Assembly: GCA_964564025.1 (NCBI GenBank)
Contig: CAZLZO010000024.1
Coordinates: 1 to 20,571, forward strand
Length of the DNA stretch: 20,571 nucleotides
Source of the DNA: DRYM01 sp964564025
GTDB taxonomy: Archaea > Thermoproteota > Thermoprotei_A > EX4484-217-1
Reading direction: 5' to 3'
Shown here piece by piece: positions 14,130 to 20,571 of this stretch; the stretch's first letter is position 1; each line of letters opens with the position of its first letter. Below the pieces are notes generated by a model, which ran no database searches, had not been told where the DNA came from, and saw nothing but the letters and a program-made list of their open reading frames with translations. The position numbers and the translations under genes were made by a program.

Positions 14130-15502
14130 AGGTAATTATTGAGAAATTTGGGGGTTCAATACTTCAGTATTCTGAAGATTATAGGAGAGTAGCTAAGGTA
14201 ATAGCTGAAACATTGGGGGAAGGCTACAGTGTTGTTGCAGTTGTTTCGGCAATGAAGGGTGTTACAGACGCTCTTACTAGAATGAGTAAAGTAGAGAATG
14301 GGTTTGAAGAAGACTTGAAAATGCTTGCTGAGAAGCATAGAAGCGTGTTGGCAGGTGTTGCTAAGTCACCGTATTTTGAGAAAGCGTACATAGAAATGTC
14401 TAGGCTTCTAGATAGATTATCGAAAACTTTATGGGCGATTAGGGTTATAGGTGAAGTAACACCTAGGGTAAGAGACTATGTATTATCATTTGGCGAGCAG
14501 TTTTCGGCAATAACGCTTTGGGCTATTCTCCTCAGCGAAGGCCTGGATGCTGAATGGTTAACTGGAGGCGAAGCGGGAATAGTTACAGACAATAGCTTCG
14601 GTGAAGCACATCCTTTGCTTGAAGAATCTAGGAGAAGGGTTAGGGAGAAAATTCCGAAAATACTTTCCCAAGGCAAGGTCGCCGTAGTTACGGGTTTTAT
14701 AGCTGAATCAGTTGATGGACATATTACAACGTTGGGGAGAGGAGGAAGCGATTATACGGCAACGTTGCTAGCGAGTTTCTTGGATGCTTCGGAAATAAGG
14801 TTTTACACTAATGTTGAAGGCGTTTTGTCGGCTAATCCAGAAATAATTCCTGAAGCAAGAACTATAGAGAAACTAAGTTTTGAGGAAATAATAGAGCTTT
14901 CATATATTGGAGCTAAAAAGTTCCATCCAAGAACGTTTGAGCCTTTGAAGGGCAAGAGCATTCCTGCGAAAATACTTAGCATATATTCGCCTCAGGGCAA
15001 ATGCACTTTAGTTTATGGGAAATGCGGGAATGATGAAAGCGAAGTTAAAGCCGTAGTTACAATGGATGGTTTAGCCTTAGTTAATGTTAAAGGTGCAACT
15101 ATGGTTGGTAGGATAGGTACAGCAGCTGAAGTAATGCATGTTGCTAAGGAAACCTCAGTAAATATTAGCGCTATTTCTCAGCCTGTTTCTGAAACGGTTA
15201 TTTCAGTTGTTGTTAGAGCTTCTGATGCTGAAAGGTTTTCTAAAAGACTCATCGAGAAGCTTAAGCCTAAGAGGATCATAGAGGACGTGGAAGTGGTTAA
15301 GCCGCTAACTGCTGTTGTAACTGTAGGTTGTGGTTTAAGAAAGAATGAAGTTGTGGAAAGTATTTTGAAAATTGCATCGAAATATCCTATTCACATGTTT
15401 TCTAAAGGCCTTGAAGATGTAAGTATTACTTTTCTAACAGACACAGGTTCCGCATATTCATTAGCTAAGGAAATACATGATAAGGTGATACTGCGTGGGT
15501 AA
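14126..15502 (+). CDS. lysC: Aspartate kinase with C-terminal ACT domains
   Basis: About 458 residues. It phosphorylates aspartate, the first step of the aspartate-family pathway. The amino-acid kinase domain begins with KFGGS (7-11) and contains LGRGGSDYTATLLASFLDAS (about 206-225) and FYTNVEGVLSANP. From about residue 310, LALVNVKGATMVGRIGTAAE and VNISAISQPVSETVISVVV show paired ACT domains, so feedback inhibition by an end product such as threonine or lysine is likely. The start is TTG at 14126, overlapping the hom TGA, with GAGGTGAT (14112-14119) at good distance; TTG 14123 is the alternative. It overlaps the asd start by eight bases. The product-specific symbol (lysC, thrA, ask) cannot be decided. 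Confidence 0.95.
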   Translation: MKVIIEKFGGSILQYSEDYRRVAKVIAETLGEGYSVVAVVSAMKGVTDALTRMSKVENGFEEDLKMLAEKHRSVLAGVAKSPYFEKAYIEMSRLLDRLSKTLWAIRVIGEVTPRVRDYVLSFGEQFSAITLWAILLSEGLDAEWLTGGEAGIVTDNSFGEAHPLLEESRRRVREKIPKILSQGKVAVVTGFIAESVDGHITTLGRGGSDYTATLLASFLDASEIRFYTNVEGVLSANPEIIPEARTIEKLSFEEIIELSYIGAKKFHPRTFEPLKGKSIPAKILSIYSPQGKCTLVYGKCGNDESEVKAVVTMDGLALVNVKGATMVGRIGTAAEVMHVAKETSVNISAISQPVSETVISVVVRASDAERFSKRLIEKLKPKRIIEDVEVVKPLTAVVTVGCGLRKNEVVESILKIASKYPIHMFSKGLEDVSITFLTDTGSAYSLAKEIHDKVILRG

Positions 15503-16562
15503 GGTTAAGGTAGCTGTTTTAGGTGCAACAGGTCTTGTAGGGCAAAAGTTTATTCAGCTTCTAGAGAATCACCCATGGTTTGATGTAGTAGCTGTTACAG
15601 CTTCTGAAAGAAAAGTAGGTAAGAAATATGGTGAAGCAGTTTCCTGGTATCATGAAGGTGGCATTCCAGAGTATGTAAGAGACCTGGTGCTTACACGTAG
15701 TAGTCCCGAGGAAATACCTAGTGATGTTGAATACGTGTTTTCCGCTTTACCTAGAAGCGTTGCTGAAGAAGTAGAGCCCCTATTCGCTAAGAAGGGATTT
15801 AAGGTTATATCTAATGCTGGAGCTTTTAGAATGGATGATGATGTTCCATTAATTATACCCGAAATAAATTGGGAACATATGGAACTCATTAATGTTCAAA
15901 GGGAGAAGAGAGGGTGGAGTGGGGCTATTGTTAAAAATTCAAACTGTACAACAGCAATACTTGTACTATCACTAAAACCTCTTATTGACTCTTTCGGGGT
16001 TAGGAGAGTTATTGTAACTACTATGCAAGCTCTTAGCGGTGCTGGTTACAGGGGGGTTCCTAGCATGGCTATTATAGATAACATAATACCTTACATTGAG
16101 GGTGAAGAGTGGAAAGTTGAAAATGAGGGATTAAAGATTCTTGGGAAATTAGTCAAAGACCATGTAGAATATGCTAACATTAAAATTTCAGCTACAACAA
16201 CAAGGGTACCAACTCTTTACGGGCATTTAGAGTCTGTGCATGTGGAATTGGAAAGCGCACCTACTTCAGTTGATGAAGTAATTGATGTTTTCGAAAGCTT
16301 CAGAGGGCTTCCTCAAGAACTAGATTTGCCATTAGCGCCTGAGAAGCCCGTTATTGTCGTTGAAAGCGATGATCGTCCTCAACCAAGGCTTGATAGGGAT
16401 GTTGGTAAGGGCATGGCTGTTGTCGTGGGTAGAATATCGCTGACTAAGAATATAGGTGGAAATTGGGTAAAATACGTTGTATTAGGACATAATCTTGTCA
16501 GAGGGGCTGCTGGAAACACTATATTAATTGCTGAAACAATGTATAAGTTGGGAGTAAAATAG
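15495..16562 (+). CDS. asd: Aspartate-semialdehyde dehydrogenase
   Basis: 355 residues, archaeal/fungal-type ASADH. It reduces aspartyl phosphate to aspartate semialdehyde, the step between aspartokinase and homoserine dehydrogenase. The NADP-binding motif is GATGLVG (10-16). The catalytic cysteine is C151 in NSNCTTA (148-154). RVPTLYGHLESVHVEL (237-252) carries the active-site His (H244). It ends with VLGHNLVRGAAGNTILIAE. The GTG start lies inside the end of the aspartokinase gene behind AAGGTGAT (15482-15489). With hom and the kinase upstream, three consecutive enzymes of one pathway share a transcript. Confidence 0.97.
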   Translation: MGKVKVAVLGATGLVGQKFIQLLENHPWFDVVAVTASERKVGKKYGEAVSWYHEGGIPEYVRDLVLTRSSPEEIPSDVEYVFSALPRSVAEEVEPLFAKKGFKVISNAGAFRMDDDVPLIIPEINWEHMELINVQREKRGWSGAIVKNSNCTTAILVLSLKPLIDSFGVRRVIVTTMQALSGAGYRGVPSMAIIDNIIPYIEGEEWKVENEGLKILGKLVKDHVEYANIKISATTTRVPTLYGHLESVHVELESAPTSVDEVIDVFESFRGLPQELDLPLAPEKPVIVVESDDRPQPRLDRDVGKGMAVVVGRISLTKNIGGNWVKYVVLGHNLVRGAAGNTILIAETMYKLGVK

Positions 16563-16597
16563 TTTACAACTTCACTGTTAAATTCGGGTGTTTTATT

Positions 16598-17485
16598 TTG
16601 CCACAATATATTCAGTTATCTGAAAACACATTCTATGTTAAAGGATCTCCTGCAACAATAATACACATTGTTGAAGGTGAAGCATACGTTGTCGACCCTG
16701 GCTCTGGAAGTAAGAGGAGGAAAACGTTGAAATCAATACTTAAATCACTTGGTGTTTCAGAGTACTCTATAGTGCTTACACATTACCATGCGGACCATAT
16801 TGCTATAGCTAATAAGCTTTCACCTAAAAACATTTACTCATCAGAATTGGATAGAGTGTTTGTTGAAAATAGGGTTTTAAGGAACTACGCTACCTACGGC
16901 TACCCTTTCTCCAATGGCACTAAACATTTACTCTACGATGCTCCCGACATTACTGTCACGAAAACGCTTAGTTCACCATGTAAACTTGGGGATTCTATAG
17001 AAATTTCTCCACTTCCAGGTCATACGCTAGGGCAGGTGGGTGTGTTATTTTCTGACGGAGTTTTCTACATAGGAGATGCTGCATTCGGTGACCGAGTTCT
17101 TTCTGCTGTGGGAATACCTTACCACTTCGATGCTATCTTAGCTGCTGAAACAGTTAAGAAAATTATTGAGAATTCCGATGAGTATGAGAAAATAGTTTTA
17201 TCCCATGGACCTCTTTTAGGGAAAAATGAGGTCTTAAAAATTCTCAGGACTAATTTGGAAAGAATAAGTGATGTTGTTTCGAAAGTTAAAGATAAGCTCT
17301 CATTAGAAACTGTGAGTCCCGGTGTTCTTGCAGCAAAAATTCTACTAGACTACGGTGTTGAGCAAACAACGACTCTTCAAATGCTTTCAACAGTTACTGT
17401 TAAATCAATACTTTCCCACTTAGAAAAGGAAGGTTACGCTGAAGCCGTAGTTACGGAGAATGGTGTTTTATGGAGGAAGCGGTGA
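16598..17485 (+). CDS. MBL-fold metallo-hydrolase with C-terminal helical domain
   Basis: 295 residues of the metallo-beta-lactamase fold; the substrate is unknown. Metal-ligand motifs are complete: THYHADH (61-67, giving H62, H64, D66, H67), GHT with H142, GD with D160, and SHGP with H203. The C-terminal 80 residues form a small helical, winged-helix-like domain (ETVSPGVLAAKILLDYGVEQ, HLEKEGYAEAVV), as in LACTB2-like members, some of which cleave RNA. TTG start at 16598 with GGGTG at 16586-16590. It lies 35 bases after asd on the same strand with no clear terminator between, so it may be the last gene of the operon. Confidence 0.88.
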   Translation: MPQYIQLSENTFYVKGSPATIIHIVEGEAYVVDPGSGSKRRKTLKSILKSLGVSEYSIVLTHYHADHIAIANKLSPKNIYSSELDRVFVENRVLRNYATYGYPFSNGTKHLLYDAPDITVTKTLSSPCKLGDSIEISPLPGHTLGQVGVLFSDGVFYIGDAAFGDRVLSAVGIPYHFDAILAAETVKKIIENSDEYEKIVLSHGPLLGKNEVLKILRTNLERISDVVSKVKDKLSLETVSPGVLAAKILLDYGVEQTTTLQMLSTVTVKSILSHLEKEGYAEAVVTENGVLWRKR

Positions 17486-17490
17486 AGTAT

Positions 17491-17545
17491 TCAGACTAAG
17501 CATCTTTTTCATCGCAATGAGCTCATATTATCCGCTGCTCATCAT
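17491..17545 (-). ncRNA. Candidate box C/D small RNA
   Basis: On the minus strand an exact C box ATGATGA (complement of 17539-17545) is followed after 44 bases by an exact D box CTGA (complement of 17491-17494). A C'-like CGATGA lies between them (complement of 17509-17514), and the D' position reads ATGA, which is off consensus. The span of 55 bases fits archaeal C/D guide RNAs. Candidate guides are GCAGCGGATAAT before D' and GATGCTTAGT before D. No terminal stem is obvious, and I could not match the guides to a target. Short boxes occur by chance, so this is tentative. Confidence 0.35.
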
Positions 17546-17553
17546 TATTTATC

Positions 17554-17640
17554 CTCTCCCGGCGCACCGCCTTCGCTACAATGGTTCTTCATCCCGTTAG
17601 GGTTCAGCCCGCCCATCGTCAGGCGGTGCGCTTTCGAGAG
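17554..17640 (-). ncRNA. Candidate structured small RNA with K-turn, H/ACA-like
   Basis: A GC-rich hairpin in an otherwise AT-rich gap. A perfect 10-bp stem pairs 17562-17571 with 17622-17631, extended across an internal loop by CTCTC/GAGAG (17554-17558 with 17636-17640). Inside, on the minus strand, ACGATGG pairs with CCATTGT (seven pairs, one G-U). Above that, CTGA-ACCC-TAAC-GGG-ATGA has the sequence of an L7Ae-binding kink-turn. Stem, asymmetric pocket, upper stem and apical K-turn are the plan of archaeal H/ACA guide RNAs. An AGA triplet 15-17 bases past the pocket could act as a variant ACA box. The structured RNA is well supported; the H/ACA class is inference. Confidence 0.5.
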
Positions 17641-17645
17641 TTTCT

Positions 17646-17733
17646 TGGTGCGGGGGGTGGGATTTGAACCCACGCAGGCCTACGCCATCGGGGCCTGAGC
17701 CCGACCCCTTTGTCCTAGCTCGGGCACCCCCGC
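17646..17733 (-). tRNA. tRNA-Leu(CAG), CCA encoded
   Basis: Type II tRNA on the minus strand. Acceptor GCGGGGG pairs perfectly with CCCCCGC; the anticodon stem is TCGGG/CCCGA with loop CTCAGGC, so the anticodon is CAG. A 14-base long variable arm (TGGCGTAGGCCTGC) and T-arm GTGGG-TTCAAAT-CCCAC follow. Discriminator A and an encoded CCA (complement of 17646-17648) end it. There is no intron, although tRNA-Leu genes of many archaea have one. It lies six bases from the K-turn hairpin RNA on the same strand. Confidence 0.97.
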
Positions 17734-17763
17734 GCCGTTACTGTTCTAGTTTGTTTCAGCTCT

Positions 17764-17773
17764 GCTTATTTGG
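17764..17773 (-). promoter_or_regulatory. Possible promoter of tRNA-Leu and the small RNA cluster
   Basis: The minus strand reads CCAAATAAGC about 35 bases before the tRNA 5' end. Another TATA-like stretch, GAGTATAAAG (complement of 17784-17793), lies about 20 bases further upstream. Either could serve the tRNA and the RNA elements after it. The remaining bases to 17885 hold no gene that I can see; ATAAGCAG occurs twice there on the minus strand. Confidence 0.3.
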
Positions 17774-17885
17774 ATAACGGTTTCTTTATACTCCCTAAAT
17801 TATTAGAGACCCGGCTTTACGTGTTCTCTAAAGTTATTTCCAACTGCTTATTAAAGTGGTTAGCATTTCTCAAAATAAGCTTTAA

Positions 17886-19256
17886 CTAAATAGGTGATGG
17901 TGATTCTTCAGCAACTTTCAATGTGAATTTTCTTTCAGTTTTAAATACTAGGTTAACTATTGCGAAAAGCGTTGTTACTAAAGCTATGGCTATGAAGAAG
18001 GACATTGATGTCGCATAGAATATTTCCTGGCTTCTACCTCCAATTATGTAGAGTATGAAGTACATTAAGTAGTAGCTCCAAAACCATATGTGTGGTAGAA
18101 CCAGTTTCTCCCGTTTGTTTTTAGAGTAAAGGTATGTTGAGGTAACTGTTGTAAAAAGTATTAGAGGGTATATGTAGGGGTTTGTTTTCGCTACTAAGAC
18201 GGGTTCGCCGCTTACGCTATATTTAAGTACGAATGGCTGTATGTTGTAAAGCCAACCCCATGGTGGCGCTATGAAGGGGTTTTCTTTGTAACTTGCATGC
18301 CATTTGAAAGCCCAAATAATGTAGTCTAGTAGTCCATAGAATCCGTAGTGGAGAATTAGCGGTAAATTAACTATTGCAAACGCGGTAATGGGTATTAGGA
18401 GGGATGCTTCGATAATTTCCCAAAGTTTCCTCCTAGAATAGTGCATGTGCAATGCTATAGCAGGTATTATGAAGAAGCCGCTGTACTTTACCGAGCCAGC
18501 TAGCCCTGCGAAAAATGCTGAAAGCCTAAATTTACCGTAAACTGCTGCTGTAAAAGCAAGTGCTATGAAGAATGCTTGGTGAATATCTAGCATAGCAACT
18601 ATTCTCATGCTCGAAACTAGCGGGTCCATGAATAAAACTGTTGATGCGAGAATTGCTGCTACTTCTGAATTGAAGATTTTTTTGGAAACAAAGTAGGCTA
18701 AAACTATCATTACCGATGCTTCGATAATACCTGGTATTCTCCAGTAAATAGGTTCATCCTTAAACATGAGAATCGATAGTCCTATGAGAAATTTTCCTAA
18801 TGGCGGATGTTCTAGGTTAAGATAGGTTTCTATTCCCGGATGTTCTTTAGGGTAAGGATAAGAGCCTATATTTATTCCTAAGAATTTTCGAAAAACATTT
18901 CTCGCAGAAGAAACATACCATACTTCATCGCTGACATATTCGTTAAAACTGGAAGCCCATAGGTAGCCTAAGTAAGCGTGAATTATTGCTAATGAAACTG
19001 CGATAATTAAGCCGGGTTTTTTAAGAGCTCTTGGAAGCAAGAACTTAGCATCTTTAATGGAGAATTTTCTCAAACACTCCCCAGCATAGGTTAGTTGGTA
19101 AATAATTAAGGAGGCAAGTGCAACGTAAAGTAAGTTATCGCAAACATTGCTTACACACAAGTTTAAACTATATAGGAAAGCTGATGAAACAATACATAAG
19201 CCAGCAATAACTAATGGAACTACGCTGAACAGAGTGTTCTTTGAAATCCTAACCAC
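17886..19256 (-). CDS. GT39/PMT-like membrane glycosyltransferase
   Basis: 456 residues of an integral membrane protein with about ten hydrophobic segments, the first at 10-30 and the last near 418-437. The region 103-160 is typical of polyprenyl/dolichyl-phosphate-mannose protein mannosyltransferases (GT39 and GT-C relatives): acidic pair D110/E111 in the first outer loop, then EHPPLGKFLIG (149-159). Later segments are MDPLVSSMRIVAMLDIHQ (210-227) and GSVKYSG (254-260). It probably transfers a sugar from a lipid carrier on the outer face; donor and acceptor are unknown. GTG start with GGGTG seven bases upstream. It lies 31 bases after tRNA-Ala on the same strand, and no T-tract separates them. 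Confidence 0.85.
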   Translation of the reverse strand: MVRISKNTLFSVVPLVIAGLCIVSSAFLYSLNLCVSNVCDNLLYVALASLIIYQLTYAGECLRKFSIKDAKFLLPRALKKPGLIIAVSLAIIHAYLGYLWASSFNEYVSDEVWYVSSARNVFRKFLGINIGSYPYPKEHPGIETYLNLEHPPLGKFLIGLSILMFKDEPIYWRIPGIIEASVMIVLAYFVSKKIFNSEVAAILASTVLFMDPLVSSMRIVAMLDIHQAFFIALAFTAAVYGKFRLSAFFAGLAGSVKYSGFFIIPAIALHMHYSRRKLWEIIEASLLIPITAFAIVNLPLILHYGFYGLLDYIIWAFKWHASYKENPFIAPPWGWLYNIQPFVLKYSVSGEPVLVAKTNPYIYPLILFTTVTSTYLYSKNKREKLVLPHIWFWSYYLMYFILYIIGGRSQEIFYATSMSFFIAIALVTTLFAIVNLVFKTERKFTLKVAEESPSPI

Positions 19257-19287
19257 TTAAACACCCTTCAACGTAGAAGGTTTTTGG

Positions 19288-19364
<77 letters not shown>

Positions 19365-19390
19365 TTTTCCATGAGAAAGTAAGGTTGGGG

Positions 19391-19402
19391 AAAGTTAAAG
19401 TT
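19391..19402 (-). promoter_or_regulatory. Possible TATA-like box of tRNA-Ala
   Basis: The minus strand reads AACTTTAACTTT, centred about 31 bases before the tRNA 5' end. The rest of the 185-base gap to 19549 holds a small perfect hairpin at 19437-19452 (ATTTTC-TCCT-GAAAAT) and no gene that I can see. Confidence 0.35.
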
Positions 19403-19510
19403 TTTCTAAGAGGCTTCTTGCTTCACTTAGGGTTTCATTTTCTCCTGAAAATAAGCTTCATGCTTTCTTTTGGGTGAAAATTAGCCTTAGAAGTTATAAG
19501 CATTTTGCGA

Positions 19511-19525
19511 CATCATAATTATATT
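19511..19525 (+). promoter_or_regulatory. Possible promoter of the V4R-domain gene
   Basis: CATCATAATTATATT lies 25-39 bases before the GTG at 19550. A second TATA-like stretch, AAGTTATAAGC, is at 19491-19501. The nearer one would give a short leader containing GAGGGG (19537-19542). The assignment is by position only. Confidence 0.3.
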
Positions 19526-19549
19526 GCTTACTCGCAGAGGGGTTAGATT

Positions 19550-20335
19550 GTGGAGTATAGAGAGAAGCCTTTAGAGCTTTTGAGAGCTACTTATTTTCCT
19601 AATAGGAAATTAGCTGGTTTATTCATAAGATGCTTGTATGATCCTGAAGTCATGCATTCTCTTTCCAAGCTTTTTATTGAACACAATACTAAGCTTATAT
19701 TTGCGAACATTGTTTCCAAGAATGATGAAGCCGAATTAACTGTTTTCCTAGATGTTAGTGAGGCTCTTAAGTCTGTTGATGAAATTGCTGAAGATCTTAT
19801 GGGCGTTAATAATGTTAGAGAGATTAGGATAATAAAGCCTTTACTTAATGGTCTCCTTATAGACACTGTTCACTTCTCAATATTGTTTATGGGAAGGAGG
19901 GCTTGGATTATTGGTGAAGCTCTTTCTAAAGGATTATTTAGGGATTTTAAGAGGGAATTTGGTGATGCGGGAAGAGTTTTTCTTTACCATTTAGGTATTG
20001 ATGTTGGTAGAAGACTTTATGAAATCTATAGGGGGTATGTGTCTTCTGAAGAGGAAATGCTTGAGCTCATTAAAGCTTTATCTAAGGCTTCAGGTTGGGG
20101 AATAATAGTTGAAATAAGGCGCTCGGTTCTTGGAAAATACAGGATTAGGATGCGTAATAATATTGAGTGTGTAGTTTGTAAGCCTTCTAAGAGGTCTTGC
20201 GGGGATTTTTCAAGAGGAATACTTGCAGGCATATTCTCTAAAATAATAGGTAAAAGTGTTGTTGTCGAGGAGACTATGTGTATTGCTAAAGGAGACCCCT
20301 ACTGCGAATTCATAGTGAGACCTCTTAAACAGTAA
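19550..20335 (+). CDS. V4R-domain protein with N-terminal ACT-like region
   Basis: 261 residues. The C-terminal half (about 110-260) resembles the V4R (4-vinyl reductase-like) domain, a small-ligand binding fold. It shows FLYHLGIDVGRRLYEIY, then the cysteine-rich end with C207, C210 and C217 (CVVC...SC), GDFSRGILAGIF (218-229) and ETMCIAKGDPYCEF (241-254). The N-terminal half (about 1-105) alternates strands and helices like an ACT-type sensor (TKLIFANIVSKNDEAELTVF, NNVREIRII); this is by look only. Such proteins usually act as ligand sensors or regulators; target and ligand are unknown. The GTG start follows GAGGGG. It stands alone between tRNA-Ala and tRNA-Ile. Confidence 0.8.
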   Translation: MEYREKPLELLRATYFPNRKLAGLFIRCLYDPEVMHSLSKLFIEHNTKLIFANIVSKNDEAELTVFLDVSEALKSVDEIAEDLMGVNNVREIRIIKPLLNGLLIDTVHFSILFMGRRAWIIGEALSKGLFRDFKREFGDAGRVFLYHLGIDVGRRLYEIYRGYVSSEEEMLELIKALSKASGWGIIVEIRRSVLGKYRIRMRNNIECVVCKPSKRSCGDFSRGILAGIFSKIIGKSVVVEETMCIAKGDPYCEFIVRPLKQ

Positions 20336-20356
20336 TGTTTAGGTTAAGTTAGGCGA

Positions 20357-20368
20357 AAGCTTAAAGAG
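20357..20368 (+). promoter_or_regulatory. TATA-like box of tRNA-Ile
   Basis: AAGCTTAAAGAG is centred about 34 bases before the tRNA 5' end. It follows the stop of the V4R-domain gene by about 20 bases, so the tRNA probably has its own transcript. Confidence 0.4.
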
Positions 20369-20396
20369 AAGTGTGCTGATTAGCTAATATTGGCGC

Positions 20397-20571
20397 GGGC
20401 CCGTAGCTCAGCCTGGTTAGAGCGCCCGATATCCGCGGGAGCCGCTTCATTACTCCTTAATTTCCCCTATTTTGCTATGCGCATAACTGTTCTAGATAAA
20501 GTTTATAAGCATTGAGTAGAAACTGTTTCTCGAACTGGCTCCCGCGGATAGGCGACGCTGATAACCGGGAG
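20397..20571 (+). tRNA. tRNA-Ile(GAT), intron-containing, 3' end outside the window
   Basis: Exon 1 (20397-20428) gives acceptor GGGCCCG, the D-arm and the first four bases of the anticodon stem (CCCG). Exon 2 (20557 onward) continues GCTGATAACCGGGAG. Joined, they form a perfect anticodon stem CCCGG/CCGGG and loop CTGATAA, anticodon GAT. The sequence ends at 20571, so the T-arm and the 3' acceptor strand are not visible. Without removal of the 128-base insert no cloverleaf forms, so the intron call is needed to recognise the gene. Confidence 0.92.
20429..20556 (+). other. tRNA-Ile intron, non-canonical position 30/31, with BHB motif
   Basis: The 128-base intron lies between positions 30 and 31, inside the 5' anticodon stem, not at the common 37/38 site. 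The bulge-helix-bulge is clear. The bulge C427-G428-A429 is cut after G428. The four-pair helix pairs CGCC (20423-20426) with GGCG (20551-20554). The bulge A555-C556-G557 is cut after C556. Inside, 20430-20443 pairs perfectly over 14 bases with 20537-20550. The 93-base interior is AT-rich, with a TATGCGCATA palindrome and a small AGAAA/TTTCT hairpin. There is no open frame of useful length, so no homing endonuclease. An archaeal heterotetrameric or heterodimeric splicing endonuclease is expected for such a site. Confidence 0.9.

Noticed and set aside
14156..16606. Minus-strand open frames opposite aspartokinase and asd
   Set aside because: They are antisense to well-conserved enzymes, have no ribosome site and resemble no family.
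17554..17640. The GC-rich hairpin as a transcription terminator of the MBL gene
   Set aside because: It is far longer than needed, has ordered inner stems and a kink-turn on the opposite strand, and is not followed by a T-tract on the plus strand. Archaeal termination does not rely on such stems.
20429..20556. A homing endonuclease or small protein in the tRNA-Ile intron
   Set aside because: The interior is 93 bases with stops in all useful frames and no recognisable motif.

Overview
The window comes from an archaeon, most likely a thermophile of the Thermoproteota (TACK) side. It holds an archaeal ribosomal and translation gene cluster: uL11, uL1, uL10, P1-type L12, eL20/LX, eL31, eL39, eS19, aIF6, Spt5, SecE, RNase P component 4 and Nep1. 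It also has archaeal-type AlaRS and DtdA, Shine-Dalgarno motifs of the GGTG class and TATA-like promoter boxes. AT-rich protein genes next to very GC-rich tRNAs suggest growth at high temperature. A tRNA intron at a non-canonical position is commonest in Thermoproteota and relatives. The species cannot be named from the sequence.

Layout. Positions 1-55 (-) hold a tRNA-Arg(TCT) cut by the window edge. Positions 107-3548 (-) hold alaS and an overlapping DUF434 gene. Positions 3672-6964 (-) hold secE, spt5, uL11, uL1 and uL10, then the stalk protein L12, which seems to have its own promoter and an AUC start codon. Positions 7055-12222 (-) hold a tight run: rnp4, a CRM-domain gene, eS19, PDCD5-like, eL39, eL31, aIF6, LX, prefoldin alpha, ftsY and dtdA. 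Nep1 diverges at 12265 (+). An aspartate-family amino-acid operon (hom, aspartokinase, asd) follows at 13086-16562 (+), then an MBL-fold hydrolase. Positions 17486-17733 (-) look like an RNA-only cluster: tRNA-Leu(CAG), a GC-rich K-turn hairpin RNA and a possible C/D sRNA. Next come a GT39/PMT-like membrane glycosyltransferase (-), tRNA-Ala(CGC) (-), a V4R-domain protein (+) and a tRNA-Ile(GAT) (+) that is interrupted by an intron and cut by the window end.

How the parts fit. The minus-strand genes cover ribosome construction (stalk proteins, small L proteins, aIF6, eS19, Nep1), co-translational export (FtsY, SecE), nascent-chain folding (prefoldin), transcription elongation (Spt5), tRNA processing (RNase P) and aminoacyl-tRNA quality control (AlaRS editing domain, DtdA). 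The plus-strand operon makes aspartate semialdehyde and homoserine for the threonine, methionine and possibly lysine branches.

No mobile element, CRISPR array or defence system was seen. The most unusual points are the AUC start of L12, the tRNA-Ile intron between positions 30 and 31, and the structured RNA locus beside tRNA-Leu.
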